A stretch of DNA of 64,000 nucleotides from an uncultured Flavobacteriaceae bacterium (GCA_947497145.1 CANMFQ010000013.1:62001-126000); one strand, 5' to 3'. Numbered from the stretch's first letter, positions 26,135 through 35,644 are shown. The notes: a model not told the origin generated them from the sequence alone. A program made the numbers and translations.

Positions 26135-27225
26135 AATTTCAATTCAGTAATCACCACACGGTGATTTCCTGTATCGGCAATGATGAGTTTGTTTCCATCG
26201 GTTGTAATAGAAAAAGGCCAGTATAAAGAGCTTGAAGTACCATTCATAGTTTCTTTGTTCTCACTTCCTGTGTTGAAATCACGCTTTCCAATGACTGCAG
26301 TTGCTACTGCATTTTGCTGCTTAGGAATTTCATTAAACCACAATATTCTACTATTTCCAGTATCATTTACCAGCAAGCCGTCTTTATAAAAACACGCATC
26401 ATAGGTCCAGTTTAGTGATTTTGAAGAAGGAAACAATCCAAATTGATTCTGCCCACATGCGTCAAAATTAGCCTGCCCAATAATGATGTCTGCTGGTTTT
26501 GAAAAAGCATCATCCCAAGCATTCCACAAGAGGTTTCTATAAAATTGCGTATCAGCAACTACCATTTGCTTTTTGTCATTGACTTTTACAGAATATGGCC
26601 AAATAGGTTGGTGGTTTTCATAGTCTCGGGTAGTAAAGTCTTCCTTACCAATAACCTTGCTCGCTTCTGCATAATTGGATTTAGGAATAGTATTATAGTA
26701 AAGTATTCTTCGGTTTCCTGTATCGGCAATCCATAGACTCTTTCCATCGGAGAAAACGCCGTATGGCCAATTTAATGTTTTTGCTGAGGGATTATTACCA
26801 ATACCGATAGCATTAGGTTGATTTGAGTTGAAATCAGGTTGACCTATGACCACATCTGCAGGTTGACCGTTTTCAGTGGGCAATGAATGCCAAATTAAAA
26901 CACGATGATTCCACGCATCAGCCACAACCAAAATTTTCCCATCACTCCATATGCCAGAAGGGTATAAAAGGGTATTTGCTGTAACATCACCGCCAGAATT
27001 TCTTCCTGTATCTTCAATGTTTAACTGTCCAAGAACTACATCGGGCTCTTGGAATTCCGAAGTAGGCATACTCTTCCATATAAAAACACGATTTCTCCCT
27101 GTATCAGAAACAAAAAGGTGATTATTTGCCGTAAATATGCCTCTTGGTGCTAATAAAGGCACTTTTCTTGAACCTCTAAAAACATAGGAATTTGTAACGT
27201 GTGGGCCGAGCGTATCAAAATTCAT
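26131..27225 (-). CDS. NHL-type beta-propeller protein, last gene of the hydrogenase operon
   Basis: A 364-residue protein of NHL-type repeats with the recurrent core (V/I)ADTGNxR(I/V): VSDTGRNRVFIW, VADAWNHRVLIW, IADTGNRRILYY, VNDTGNSRILWF, IADTGNHRVVI. Between blades comes VVLGQ, VIGQPDFN, VIGKEDF, IIIGQANFD, VIGKRDFN. This suggests a six-bladed propeller. No signal peptide, so cytoplasmic. The ATG at 27225 follows hypE's stop (27227-27229) with a one-base gap, so translation is coupled; the longer GTG start at 27252 is less likely. NHL genes are known in group 1h/5-type hydrogenase loci; their role there is not established. A scaffold or electron-transfer partner role is inference. Confidence 0.88.
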   Translation of the reverse strand: MNFDTLGPHVTNSYVFRGSRKVPLLAPRGIFTANNHLFVSDTGRNRVFIWKSMPTSEFQEPDVVLGQLNIEDTGRNSGGDVTANTLLYPSGIWSDGKILVVADAWNHRVLIWHSLPTENGQPADVVIGQPDFNSNQPNAIGIGNNPSAKTLNWPYGVFSDGKSLWIADTGNRRILYYNTIPKSNYAEASKVIGKEDFTTRDYENHQPIWPYSVKVNDKKQMVVADTQFYRNLLWNAWDDAFSKPADIIIGQANFDACGQNQFGLFPSSKSLNWTYDACFYKDGLLVNDTGNSRILWFNEIPKQQNAVATAVIGKRDFNTGSENKETMNGTSSSLYWPFSITTDGNKLIIADTGNHRVVITELKF

Positions 27226-27226
27226 A

Positions 27227-28285
27227 TTAACAAATTCTCGGTAATTGTTCACCCGGCAACATGCTAATTACACGTTTACCTCCAATAGCACTCTCCATAA
27301 TTACTTGTTTAGGATGTTCTGCAACAACGCTTCCAATAATACATGCATTTTTACCATTATCATCTTGCTGTAAAGTTGCTAAAACAGCATCAGCCTCCAA
27401 CTGGGAAACAAAGGCTATAAAAAGTCCCTCATTAGCAACATACAAGGGGTCTAAACCTAATAACTCACAAGCACTTGCTACTTGCTCATCTATAGGAAAG
27501 TTTCGTTGCACTAGGTTTATTCCTATTTCTGAAGATTGTGCTATTTCTTTTAAAACAGTTGCAACTCCACCTCGTGTGGGGTCTGTTAGCAAATGTATAC
27601 TGGACCCAAATTTCTCAATTAAACCAATGATAGTATGATTGAGATTGGTGGTATCGCTTTTAATTTCAGAATCAAATTCTAAACCTTCTCTAACAGACAT
27701 AATAGCCATTCCATGAGCAGCAAGGTTTCCACTAATAATAATTTTATCTCCTACGGATATGTTTTTTGTGCTAATATTCGCTTTTTTATGAATAGACCCA
27801 ACTCCTGATGTATTTATGAATATTTTATCGCCTTTTCCTTTTTCCACAACTTTGGTATCTCCTGTAACCACCTGTACTCCTGCTTTTTCACAGGCAAATT
27901 TAATAGCTATTAAAATGTCCCAAAATTCTGTAACGCGAAGCCCCTCTTCAATAATAAAACTAAGCGAAAGGTATTTAGGTGTTGCGCCGCACATTGCTAA
28001 GTCATTCACCGTTCCATTAATGGCTAATTCTCCTATATTTCCCCCAGGAAAAAAGATAGGAGATACTAAAAAACTATCTGTTGAAAAAGCTGTTTTTCCA
28101 TTCAATTCTATAAAAGCACCATCATGACGTTCATCAAGAATAGGATTACTAAGTAGGTCGAAAACACCACTATCTAAAAGTTTATTGGTGAGTACTCCCC
28201 CACTTCCATGACCCAAAGTGATGACATCAAAATCTAGTTTAGGCATAGGGCACTGCAACTGCATATTTATTTTATTTTTTTCCAT
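27227..28285 (-). CDS. hypE: [NiFe]-hydrogenase maturation protein HypE
   Basis: A 352-residue HypE, which dehydrates a carbamoyl group on its C-terminal Cys to make the cyanide ligand of the active site. The C-terminus is PRIC, with Cys352 as the acceptor. The N-terminal GHGSGG motif and the AIR-synthase-like fold (ALNGTVNDLAMCGA-like segment INGTVNDLAMCG) are present. I take ATG 28285; a GTG at 28303 would add six residues. In most loci hypE follows hypD directly; here a RAYT gene and REP palindromes lie between. Confidence 0.95.
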   Translation of the reverse strand: MEKNKINMQLQCPMPKLDFDVITLGHGSGGVLTNKLLDSGVFDLLSNPILDERHDGAFIELNGKTAFSTDSFLVSPIFFPGGNIGELAINGTVNDLAMCGATPKYLSLSFIIEEGLRVTEFWDILIAIKFACEKAGVQVVTGDTKVVEKGKGDKIFINTSGVGSIHKKANISTKNISVGDKIIISGNLAAHGMAIMSVREGLEFDSEIKSDTTNLNHTIIGLIEKFGSSIHLLTDPTRGGVATVLKEIAQSSEIGINLVQRNFPIDEQVASACELLGLDPLYVANEGLFIAFVSQLEADAVLATLQQDDNGKNACIIGSVVAEHPKQVIMESAIGGKRVISMLPGEQLPRIC

Positions 28286-28315
28286 ATTCGTATCAAACTT
28301 CACTGGTTCAACAAA

Positions 28316-28364
28316 ACCTCACAGGTCTTAAAGACCTGTGAGGTATCATAAAGACCTCTGAGGT
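28316..28364. repeat. REP-like palindrome 1 (hypE/RAYT gap)
   Basis: ACCTCACAGGTCTT (28316-28329) and AAGACCTGTGAGGT (28331-28344) form a perfect 14-bp inverted repeat around one central base. A partial third arm AAGACCTCTGAGGT follows at 28351-28364. The same core recurs at four other gaps of this operon. Confidence 0.85.
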
Positions 28365-28378
28365 ATCAAGGTATTCCT

Positions 28379-28939
28379 TTATTCTAATGCTAACTGTTCT
28401 TCCAACTCAAATTTTTTGTTTAAATGCGCATATTCAAAATTAGCGATATCTTCAAATAGACCCAAAATATAATCACGGCTCAATTTTGATGGTAAGGCTG
28501 ATAAATAACTTTGATATGAGGAATGTGGATAACTTCTAAAATCATGAGTAAACCCATGATGTTGCGGGTTTAAGTGTACATAAATCACAAGATTCTTTAC
28601 ATACGCCTCATTTTCTATTTTCTTTCTTTTAAATCTATCTCTAAAAAGACTTCCAGAGCGGCCATAGGCTTTATTTATTGCTTTAGCGTAGGTATTAAAA
28701 AAATTAGATAGCTTTTGCGAAATCATTTTATGCTCCAAATTATCATGGAATTTCAGTATCAAATGAAAATGATTTTTCATTAAACAATACGCATATATCT
28801 CTGAAATAGGGCTAATATACTTACCCAATAATCTTAGAAAATATGTGTAATTACGGTTTTCTAAAAAGATATCCTCACTGTTATTTCCTTGGTTATAGAT
28901 ATGATAATAAGTATCAGATACTATTGGTTCGTATTTCAT
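28379..28939 (-). CDS. REP-associated tyrosine transposase (RAYT), Y1_Tnp domain
   Basis: A 186-residue single-strand transposase of the IS200/IS605-like Y1 family. The HUH motif lies in LMKNHFHLIL (H57, H59), and the catalytic tyrosine is probably Y120 in NLVIYVHLNPQHHGF. RAYTs recognise and mobilise REP palindromes; those with the CCTCACAGGTC core flank this gene on both sides. It interrupts the hyp cluster between hypD and hypE, in the same orientation. It appears intact. The link between this RAYT and these REPs is inferred from proximity. Confidence 0.9.
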   Translation of the reverse strand: MKYEPIVSDTYYHIYNQGNNSEDIFLENRNYTYFLRLLGKYISPISEIYAYCLMKNHFHLILKFHDNLEHKMISQKLSNFFNTYAKAINKAYGRSGSLFRDRFKRKKIENEAYVKNLVIYVHLNPQHHGFTHDFRSYPHSSYQSYLSALPSKLSRDYILGLFEDIANFEYAHLNKKFELEEQLALE

Positions 28940-28967
28940 TTATATACTTATTATTTTAATCTCCATA

Positions 28968-29004
28968 GACCTTTAACACCCCACAGATTTTATAGACCTG
29001 TGGA
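28968..29004. repeat. REP-like palindrome 2 (RAYT/hypD gap)
   Basis: AGACCTTTAACACC and CCACAG-ATTTTAT-AGACCTGTGG give an imperfect version of the REP core (GACCTGTGG). It is more degenerate than the copy on the other side of the RAYT gene. Confidence 0.65.
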
Positions 29005-29044
29005 ATCTTCATATTAATCTCTAGAACTAATGAGTCTTTTAGCA

Positions 29045-30139
29045 TTAGGCTTCTACTAATCCAGAAAAGTGGTAGTATGCTGCACATGCTCCCTCACTAC
29101 TCACCATAGGAGCTCCTAACGGATTTGTTGGTTTACATTTTTTGCCAAATTGAGAACATTCAAAAGGCTTCTTAATTCCCTTCATAATCTGACCTGAAAT
29201 ACAATTAGGATTCTCGGGTGCTTCTTCAATAGTAACATGGTACTTTTTAGCGGCATCAAATGCTGCATACTTCGCTCTAACGGCATAACCACTTTCAGGA
29301 ATTTCACCAATGCCCCGCCACATTTGATTTTTTATTTCAAAAACCTCATTAATAACTTTTTGCGCTTCAGGATTACCATCTTCACGAACAATACGAGCAT
29401 ATTGATTTTCAACTTTAGACTTTCTTTGCTCTAATTGACGAACAACCATTAAAATTCCTTGTAAAACATCTAAAGGTTCAAAACCAGTAACTACAATAGG
29501 CACTTTGTATTTTGCAGATAATGGATGATATTCTGAATTACCCATGATTGTACAGACGTGACCCGCTGCTAAAAACCCATCTATCTTACTTTCTTCATCA
29601 TCAATAACCGCTTTTATTGCAGGTGGCACCAGTACATGTGACGCTAAAATGGCATAATTTTTTACTTTTCTGCGATGTGCATGAACAACAGACAAGGCAT
29701 TAGCAGGAGCAGTAGTTTCAAAACCAACTGCAAAAAAAACAACTTCCTTATCTGGGTTTTCTTCTGCAATTTTAACTGCTTCTAACGGAGAATATAAAAT
29801 ACGAATATCAGCACCTTCAGCTTTTACTTCTAACAGGTTTTTTTTAGAGCCTGGCACCCGTAACATATCACCAAAAGAACATAAAATAACCCCTTTTTTG
29901 GAAGCTAAATAAATAGCTTTATCAATTAAATTTAACGGAGTTACACAAACGGGGCATCCAGGACCATGTATCATGGTAACCTCCTTTGGAAGCATATCTA
30001 TAATACCATTTTTAACCAAGCTATGTGTTTGCCCTCCGCAAACTTCCATAATAGACCAAGGTTGTGACACTGTACTTTTTATTTCGTCTAAATATTTTTT
30101 GGCTAACGCTGGGTCGCGATATTCTGACATATACTTCAT
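29045..30139 (-). CDS. hypD: [NiFe]-hydrogenase maturation protein HypD
   Basis: A 364-residue iron-sulfur scaffold on which, with HypC, the Fe(CN)2CO unit is assembled. Signature segments are [29 protein letters not shown], and the C-terminal Cys-rich end ([12 protein letters not shown] then CSQFGKKC). The gene starts at ATG 30139, though an ATG at 30130 (MSEYRDP) is also possible. It lies 9 bp downstream of hypC. All typical Cys motifs are retained. Confidence 0.95.
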   Translation of the reverse strand: MKYMSEYRDPALAKKYLDEIKSTVSQPWSIMEVCGGQTHSLVKNGIIDMLPKEVTMIHGPGCPVCVTPLNLIDKAIYLASKKGVILCSFGDMLRVPGSKKNLLEVKAEGADIRILYSPLEAVKIAEENPDKEVVFFAVGFETTAPANALSVVHAHRRKVKNYAILASHVLVPPAIKAVIDDEESKIDGFLAAGHVCTIMGNSEYHPLSAKYKVPIVVTGFEPLDVLQGILMVVRQLEQRKSKVENQYARIVREDGNPEAQKVINEVFEIKNQMWRGIGEIPESGYAVRAKYAAFDAAKKYHVTIEEAPENPNCISGQIMKGIKKPFECSQFGKKCKPTNPLGAPMVSSEGACAAYYHFSGLVEA

Positions 30140-30148
30140 AATGCCTTA

Positions 30149-30424
30149 TTATTTTGTTTTTGGCAAATATTCATCTACATCCTCCAAATCTCCCAATTCA
30201 CCTATTTCTGCTAGATATTTGAATGTTTTTTGCGCTTCTTCTTCATTTACTTTACTAATTGCAACACCTACATGTACTAAAACATAATCACCAACATCGG
30301 CATCTGGTAACATTTCTAAACTTGCCTCTTTTGTAATACCACCAAAAAGTACTTTGGCCATACGTACTCTACCATCATATTGAAGTTCAATACGCTTAAT
30401 TTTTCCCGGAATTGCTAAACACAT
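30149..30424 (-). CDS. hypC: [NiFe]-hydrogenase maturation chaperone HypC
   Basis: A 91-residue protein starting MCLAIPGKIKRIE, the HypC/HybG signature. Cys2 (exposed after removal of Met1) contacts the iron carried by HypD and guides it to the large-subunit precursor. The C-terminal helix (EEEAQKTFKYLAEIGEL) is typical. It lies 3 bp after hypF and 9 bp before hypD, consistent with translational coupling. Confidence 0.96.
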   Translation of the reverse strand: MCLAIPGKIKRIELQYDGRVRMAKVLFGGITKEASLEMLPDADVGDYVLVHVGVAISKVNEEEAQKTFKYLAEIGELGDLEDVDEYLPKTK

Positions 30425-30427
30425 AAT

Positions 30428-32689
30428 TTAATTTTTAATATGTTGATGATACCATAATTGACCTAACGATATGTTCTCATCGTTACTTGACAATATACGA
30501 TTAAATTTTAATTCAACACCCCTTGATTCAGCGGTTTGAAGTAGTTTTTTTACCAAAATCGCATTCTGAAAAACCCCTCCGCTGCAAGCAATACAATGAT
30601 ATTGATGCTGCTGCGCTATTTTAATAATTAGTAGTGCAAGTGTATGAATTAAGCTATCTGCTATTTGTGCTGCTGCCATACCTTTATCAATGGCTTTGCA
30701 AATGTTTTGTATGATAGTTTTTGTTGGGATTTTGGTATACGTAATTCCCTGTAGAAAATCAATAAATTCTGTACTATGGTATTCCATAGCCTTATTTTCT
30801 AAAAGCATAGCGGCTTCCCCTTCATAGGTAGTAGTATCTATATGAAGCAATAGGGATGCTACAGCATCAAACACCCGTCCTACCGAGCTTGTTTTTAGCC
30901 TATTGCCTGCTAGCATCTTAGTGTATACCTGCCATTCGGTATCAGAAAATCTATCCTTTATCCGATGCCTCTCTCCTTCGGGAAGCATACTAAGTAACGA
31001 CAAACGTGGCTCTTTTGCCATTTTATCTGCCGCAATCCAATCCACATATTCAAAATGGGTCAATCGTTCTATATGGTTATTTTGATAAGAAAAAAACTCA
31101 CCACCCCAAATTGCATTATCCTCTCCAAGACCCGTTCCATCCCATACCACACCAAGAATTTTCTCTTCGGACTCAAACAGGTTGTGCTCCCCTAAAACAC
31201 TGGCAAAATGTGCTTTATGATGTTGTATTCGCACCAATTCTGCACTCCATTGAGATGCCAATTCTCTACCTGTAATACTACTCTGATATTGCGGATGAAA
31301 ATCAATTAGAACAAGCTCTGGCTCGGTATTAAAAAGCAAGATGTATTTTGATATTTGCTCTTGGTAACGCTCCAAAACCTCATAACTGTCTAAATTTCCA
31401 AAATAGGGACTCACATATATATTGGCATTGGGGGTAAAAGTAAACGTACTTTTTAAATGAGCTCCCATAGCCAATATCTTCTCGTTATTTAATGCATTAT
31501 TACCCATATAGTTGGGAGCAAGACCACGTGAGCGTCTCAGTATGATTTGATGTTCCCCGATGCAACGAACTACCGAATCATCTTGTGGAAAAGAAATTAT
31601 CAAATTATGATGTAAAAAATAATCTGCTACTTCTGATAGCTTTGCTATTGCCTCATCTTTCTCAGAAATTATGGGAGAACCATGAATATTTCCACTAGTG
31701 GCAATAATTGGTATTTTTACTTCATCCATCAAAAGTGTTAGCAATGGTGATGCGGGTAACATTACCCCTAATTGGTTTAACCCAGGAGCTATACTTTCAC
31801 ATTCTAAATCCGTACTACGTGCATCCAGATGTAGAAGAACAATTGGTGCTACAGAAGAAGTAAGTGCTTGTTCTTCTTCCTTAGTTATTCTAAAATTTTT
31901 TTTAACTTTTTCAATAGTAGCATAGAGTATTGCAAAAGGTTTTGACGGGCGCTGTTTTTTTTCACGCAGTCGTTCAATTGCTTCTTTATTATTAGCATCG
32001 CAACAAAGCAAATAGCCGTTTGTGTTTTTTATGGCAAGAATACTTCCTGTAGCAAGTAATTGGGCAGCTTTTTTAATACCATTACTTTGGTTTTCCTTAA
32101 ATGCTATACCGTTGGCATCAACTAATTGAAGCCTTATACCACACATATTACAACTGTTGGTTTGTGAATGAAACCGGCGGTCATCTGGATTAATGTATTC
32201 CTCTTCGCATTTTTTACACATGCTAAAACTAGCAACTGTTGTGTGGGCTCTTTCAAAAGGAAACTTTGTGGTAAGTGCATAACGGGGTCCACAATGGGTA
32301 CATGTTGTAAAAGCATAGCCATAGCGTCTATTGCTGATATCTCTTATCTCAGATTTACATGATTCACAAATAGCAAAATCTGGAGTTAAAGGAATATTGA
32401 TTTGATTATTTGTTTTCGAAGGAATTATCTTAAAATCAGTATATGCCCTAAAAGTAACTTCTGAGATAGCATAGTTTTGAATTACCGAAACTTGGGGGGC
32501 TTCCTTTACAATGGTCAATAAAAATTCTTGTGCTTTTTCTTTTGAAGTATTGATGTGAATACAAACGCCGTCTTGATTATTACAAACCGAACCATTAAGT
32601 TGAAACTGTTGTGCTAAATTATATACAAAAGGGCGAAAACCCACCCCTTGTACTTGACCCGATATGATAATCTCAAAGGTTTTAATCAT
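30428..32689 (-). CDS. hypF: [NiFe]-hydrogenase maturation carbamoyltransferase HypF
   Basis: A 753-residue HypF that turns carbamoyl phosphate into the carbamoyl donor for HypE. Domains in order: acylphosphatase (residues 1-90, SGQVQGVGFRPFVYN), two zinc-finger units (C108/C111/C130/C133 and C158/C161/C180/C183), a YrdC-like domain (from about 200), and the Kae1-like domain (VRIQHHKAHFASVLGEH). All expected metal ligands and His residues are present. The gene lies between hypB and hypC, separated from hypB by a REP-like palindrome. Confidence 0.96.
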   Translation of the reverse strand: MIKTFEIIISGQVQGVGFRPFVYNLAQQFQLNGSVCNNQDGVCIHINTSKEKAQEFLLTIVKEAPQVSVIQNYAISEVTFRAYTDFKIIPSKTNNQINIPLTPDFAICESCKSEIRDISNRRYGYAFTTCTHCGPRYALTTKFPFERAHTTVASFSMCKKCEEEYINPDDRRFHSQTNSCNMCGIRLQLVDANGIAFKENQSNGIKKAAQLLATGSILAIKNTNGYLLCCDANNKEAIERLREKKQRPSKPFAILYATIEKVKKNFRITKEEEQALTSSVAPIVLLHLDARSTDLECESIAPGLNQLGVMLPASPLLTLLMDEVKIPIIATSGNIHGSPIISEKDEAIAKLSEVADYFLHHNLIISFPQDDSVVRCIGEHQIILRRSRGLAPNYMGNNALNNEKILAMGAHLKSTFTFTPNANIYVSPYFGNLDSYEVLERYQEQISKYILLFNTEPELVLIDFHPQYQSSITGRELASQWSAELVRIQHHKAHFASVLGEHNLFESEEKILGVVWDGTGLGEDNAIWGGEFFSYQNNHIERLTHFEYVDWIAADKMAKEPRLSLLSMLPEGERHRIKDRFSDTEWQVYTKMLAGNRLKTSSVGRVFDAVASLLLHIDTTTYEGEAAMLLENKAMEYHSTEFIDFLQGITYTKIPTKTIIQNICKAIDKGMAAAQIADSLIHTLALLIIKIAQQHQYHCIACSGGVFQNAILVKKLLQTAESRGVELKFNRILSSNDENISLGQLWYHQHIKN

Positions 32690-32700
32690 AGCTTTTAATA

Positions 32701-32749
32701 GACCCCACAGGTCTCTAAGGCCTGTGAAGTTTATGACCTGTGGAGTTTA
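32701..32749. repeat. REP-like palindrome 3 (hypB/hypF gap)
   Basis: CCCCACAGGTCTC-TAAGGCCTGTGAAG is an imperfect inverted repeat, and an additional arm GACCTGTGGAG follows. It is the same family as the copies at 28316, 28968, 33514 and 36458. Confidence 0.75.
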
Positions 32750-32771
32750 CGAATTAGGAATACAGTGTTTA

Positions 32772-33470
32772 TTAGTGGTTTTTCTTCAATTGAATTTTTT
32801 CTAAAAGCCAATCACACCATGTATCAATACCCTCATCAGAAAGGGCGGAAACCTGAATAACTTCCAACTCATGATTCACTTCACGAGCGTCTTTAGTTAC
32901 TGCTTCCACAGAAAAAGGAACATAGGGCAATAAATCTGCTTTAGAAACCAACATCATATCACTTGTCAAAAACATTTTAGGATATTTTTTTGGTTTGTCA
33001 TCACCTTCGGTTGTTGCCATAAGAGTTACTCTATAATCTTCGCCTAAATCAAAAGATGATGGGCATACGAGGTTTCCTACATTTTCAATAAATAGCAAAT
33101 CAATATTTTCCAAATCAAATTGGTCTAACACTTGATGTATCATTTGCGCTTCTAAATGACAAATACCTCCTGTAACAATTTGCAAAGCTTGAATTCCCGT
33201 TTCCCGAATACGGTCTGCATCACGTTCTGTTTCCAAATCACCCACCATAACAGCCATAGTAATTTTATCCTTCAGTTTTTGCGCCGTTTTCTGCATCAAC
33301 GTTGTTTTACCACTACCCGCAGAAGAGGTGATATTTATGAGAAGTGTACCCGTTTTTGCCATTTCCTTTTTAATAATACCAGCTACAAAATCGTTAGCCT
33401 TAAGTAAATTAATATTGGTATTTTCACATTGCACAGTGCCACGTGCCGCTTTGGTTGATTTTTCTATCAT
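32772..33470 (-). CDS. hypB: [NiFe]-hydrogenase nickel-insertion GTPase HypB
   Basis: A 232-residue G3E GTPase. Walker A GSGKTT is at 52-57, and the metal site C104-H105 lies in GGICHLEAQ. The N-terminal region has no His-rich nickel-storage stretch and no CxxCGC motif, which fits a HypB that relies on transporter and HypA for nickel supply. It acts with HypA, whose gene lies just upstream. The RIRETGIQALQIVTGG and ADLLPYVPF segments are also typical. Confidence 0.96.
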   Translation of the reverse strand: MIEKSTKAARGTVQCENTNINLLKANDFVAGIIKKEMAKTGTLLINITSSAGSGKTTLMQKTAQKLKDKITMAVMVGDLETERDADRIRETGIQALQIVTGGICHLEAQMIHQVLDQFDLENIDLLFIENVGNLVCPSSFDLGEDYRVTLMATTEGDDKPKKYPKMFLTSDMMLVSKADLLPYVPFSVEAVTKDAREVNHELEVIQVSALSDEGIDTWCDWLLEKIQLKKNH

Positions 33471-33513
33471 ATTCTTTTCCTTTTTTTCTGACCGTTCTAA
33501 GACGCCACTTACA

Positions 33514-33560
33514 CTTATTTAGACCTCACAGGTCTCCAAGACCTGTGAGGTCTAAATAAG
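33514..33560. repeat. REP-like palindrome 4: perfect 22-bp hairpin (hypA/hypB gap)
   Basis: The left arm (33514-33535) and the right arm (33539-33560) are exact reverse complements over 22 bp with a 3-nt loop (CCA). The core is AGACCTCACAGGTCT. It is the most perfect member of the REP set and would fold very strongly in the mRNA between hypA and hypB. Confidence 0.9.
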
Positions 33561-33575
33561 TAGGGCTAACATCAA

Positions 33576-33923
33576 TTAATCTTCAAATTCTACTTTATGA
33601 ATTAACATTTCTTCTCCTTGAATTACGTTCTTGCTAGGGCGTTCACATTTTTCACATATAAAACGATATTGCTTAACGTCTGTGATATGGTCACAGACAT
33701 CACATTGTATTTTTAAACTTGTAGATTCTACATGTAATTCTACATGTTGATACCTAGGATAGGTTAAATGATATGCGCTATATGCATTATATAATAACCG
33801 TGGTTCAATATTAGATAGGATACCTACTTTTAAATGAATAGCTTTCATTTTGTTCAATTTTTCAGCTTCAAACTCCTGTTCTAAGGTTCTCATTATACTA
33901 TTTACAATAGAGGTTTCGTGCAT
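33576..33923 (-). CDS. hypA: [NiFe]-hydrogenase nickel chaperone HypA
   Basis: A 115-residue HypA. The N-terminal MHE motif binds nickel through His2, and the zinc site uses C74, C77, C90 and C93 (CDVC and CEKC). It delivers nickel to the large-subunit precursor with HypB. It lies 7 bp downstream of the helical-repeat protein gene. Confidence 0.96.
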   Translation of the reverse strand: MHETSIVNSIMRTLEQEFEAEKLNKMKAIHLKVGILSNIEPRLLYNAYSAYHLTYPRYQHVELHVESTSLKIQCDVCDHITDVKQYRFICEKCERPSKNVIQGEEMLIHKVEFED

Positions 33924-33930
33924 TCTTAAA

Positions 33931-35412
33931 CTATATTAAACTTTTTATTTTTTCTAATTCTTGCAAATGCTTGTCTGCTTGTGCTAACAAATCAGCATCA
34001 GTTACTAAAGTTTTAACCGCCATGGCTTTAGCTTTCATAGCCTCATATTTTTCTACCGCTTCTTCATTAGTGGCATTATGTGTTAGCCAGCCCAATTCTA
34101 ACTGATTCAGAAGCGTTAGAGCACGCTCAAAAGGATAGCTATCTGCAGTTCTTAAAAGAAGTGCTTCTTCAAATAAACCAGCTGCCTTCTCTAAATTATC
34201 ATGAATTTTTGCAGGAGGAAAATGCATCAATGCCGTAGCATAGTTATGACTAGCCATTGCATGCTCATAAGGATACTGCTCTTTTGTATAAAAAGCCAAT
34301 ACCTCTTTAAACGATGAGGCACAAAAAGCTGTCCACATTGGCTTTTCTTCAGAGGATACTGGTATTTCGGAATAAATTAAAGCCAAATTATGATGCACAT
34401 CGGCAAATTTCTGAGGATGCGTATCTCTCTTGAATATTTTTAAAACATCTTGAAAAGCATTGATGGCCGCTTTATAGTATTGCGGATTCCCATTCTTAGA
34501 CCAGGTATATAACAGGATAGCCTTTTTAAAGCCAGCTTCACCTAAAAATTCAGGAATATCTTCTTGTTTAAAGTATAGAATAGCTTTATTAATCAGCGTT
34601 TTTGAAGCCATAAAATCTCCCTTAAAATTCGCTACTTCTGCCGCATCAACCAACAGCATTCCTGCTTGCGTTTTTAAGCCTTTCTCTTCAAAATATGCAA
34701 TAGATTGCAATTGCATTTGATGCACTTCATCTAACTCAGCTTTGCTATATGGCATTTGTAATTGCGCCATTAAAATCCCTGCCATATGAACATTCATTGC
34801 ATTTTTGGCTTCATCTGAAATAGCAATTTCACTGTGCTCTTGTACAAGTTGTTTTGCTTCATCCAACTCACCTGCATCTAAAAGCAAGTTTAATAAGTGC
34901 TTTCCTGTAAATACCTTATTCTCATCATTTTTAGATTTTGCAATGGCATCAACAAAAACTGCCTTCAACGCTTCATTGGTTAATGGGTTTTCAACAACAC
35001 CGTAATAATTTAAAATAGCGTGATTGTGTGGCGACGTATTATAACAGAAATTAACCATACTATCAGACAGCTCATAACCAAAATGTAAATGCGTCGCAAT
35101 TAAGAGATGGTAATATATTGGTGATGATTCTACAACATATTCAAAAGATTTTTGATGGTTTCCTAGTTTGTAAAAGACTAAAGCTAAAAGATAATCGGTT
35201 GAAAAAGGTATAGCAGGAAACACATAGGGTGGTTCTAAATCATACCAATCCAAAGGAATTGTAATGTCATTAGTATCTACAACCAGGGCTTTCACGTCCT
35301 GTATACTACTAGCATCTTGGGTTACGGTTACCAATTCATGCAATCTATCTACAGATGCAATAGCATCTTGAACGGGTTGTTTTTTATCAATTGTTGTTAA
35401 TATCGTAAGCAT
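33931..35412 (-). CDS. TPR-like helical repeat protein in hydrogenase operon
   Basis: A 493-residue soluble protein made of repeated helices. The segments MLVDAAEVANFKGDFMASKTLINKA, KKAILLYTWSKNGNPQYYKAAINAF, KFADVHHNLALIYSEI and HAMASHNYATALMHF fit tetratricopeptide repeats (about six or more) in the C-terminal two thirds. It has no signal peptide. Its start overlaps the end of the small upstream gene (35387-35412). TPR genes are known in group 1h/5-type hydrogenase loci, where their role is unknown; a scaffold or assembly role is inferred. Confidence 0.8.
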   Translation of the reverse strand: MLTILTTIDKKQPVQDAIASVDRLHELVTVTQDASSIQDVKALVVDTNDITIPLDWYDLEPPYVFPAIPFSTDYLLALVFYKLGNHQKSFEYVVESSPIYYHLLIATHLHFGYELSDSMVNFCYNTSPHNHAILNYYGVVENPLTNEALKAVFVDAIAKSKNDENKVFTGKHLLNLLLDAGELDEAKQLVQEHSEIAISDEAKNAMNVHMAGILMAQLQMPYSKAELDEVHQMQLQSIAYFEEKGLKTQAGMLLVDAAEVANFKGDFMASKTLINKAILYFKQEDIPEFLGEAGFKKAILLYTWSKNGNPQYYKAAINAFQDVLKIFKRDTHPQKFADVHHNLALIYSEIPVSSEEKPMWTAFCASSFKEVLAFYTKEQYPYEHAMASHNYATALMHFPPAKIHDNLEKAAGLFEEALLLRTADSYPFERALTLLNQLELGWLTHNATNEEAVEKYEAMKAKAMAVKTLVTDADLLAQADKHLQELEKIKSLI

Positions 35413-35644
35413 CTTTGTCTACTTTTTGTGTCCCTCTAGGGTCTTTTGCTGCTATTTGTTGCATATTTCTTCCATAAATTTCTGCTAGCCGCTCTGTTCT
35501 ATAATCTCCAATAGTTTGTATTAAAACTTGATTGGGGTCTTTGGTGTTTATAAATAGCAGCGAAACTTCCCAACGACCTTTTACCGGGGTAACCTTGTAT
35601 TGCACCTCGGCATCTAATAGCCAGTCGTCCTTTGATTTCGTCAT
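35387..35644 (-). CDS. Small conserved protein in hydrogenase operon (85 aa)
   Basis: An 85-residue hydrophilic protein starting MTKSKDDWLLDAEVQYKVTP. It overlaps the preceding gene by 4 bp and the TPR gene by 26 bp, so it belongs to one coupled translational unit. I do not recognise the family. It has no Cys and no membrane segment, so it is not itself a redox carrier. Role unknown, but the tight packing between protease and TPR genes argues for a hydrogenase-linked function. Confidence 0.75.
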   Translation of the reverse strand: MTKSKDDWLLDAEVQYKVTPVKGRWEVSLLFINTKDPNQVLIQTIGDYRTERLAEIYGRNMQQIAAKDPRGTQKVDKDAYDINNN

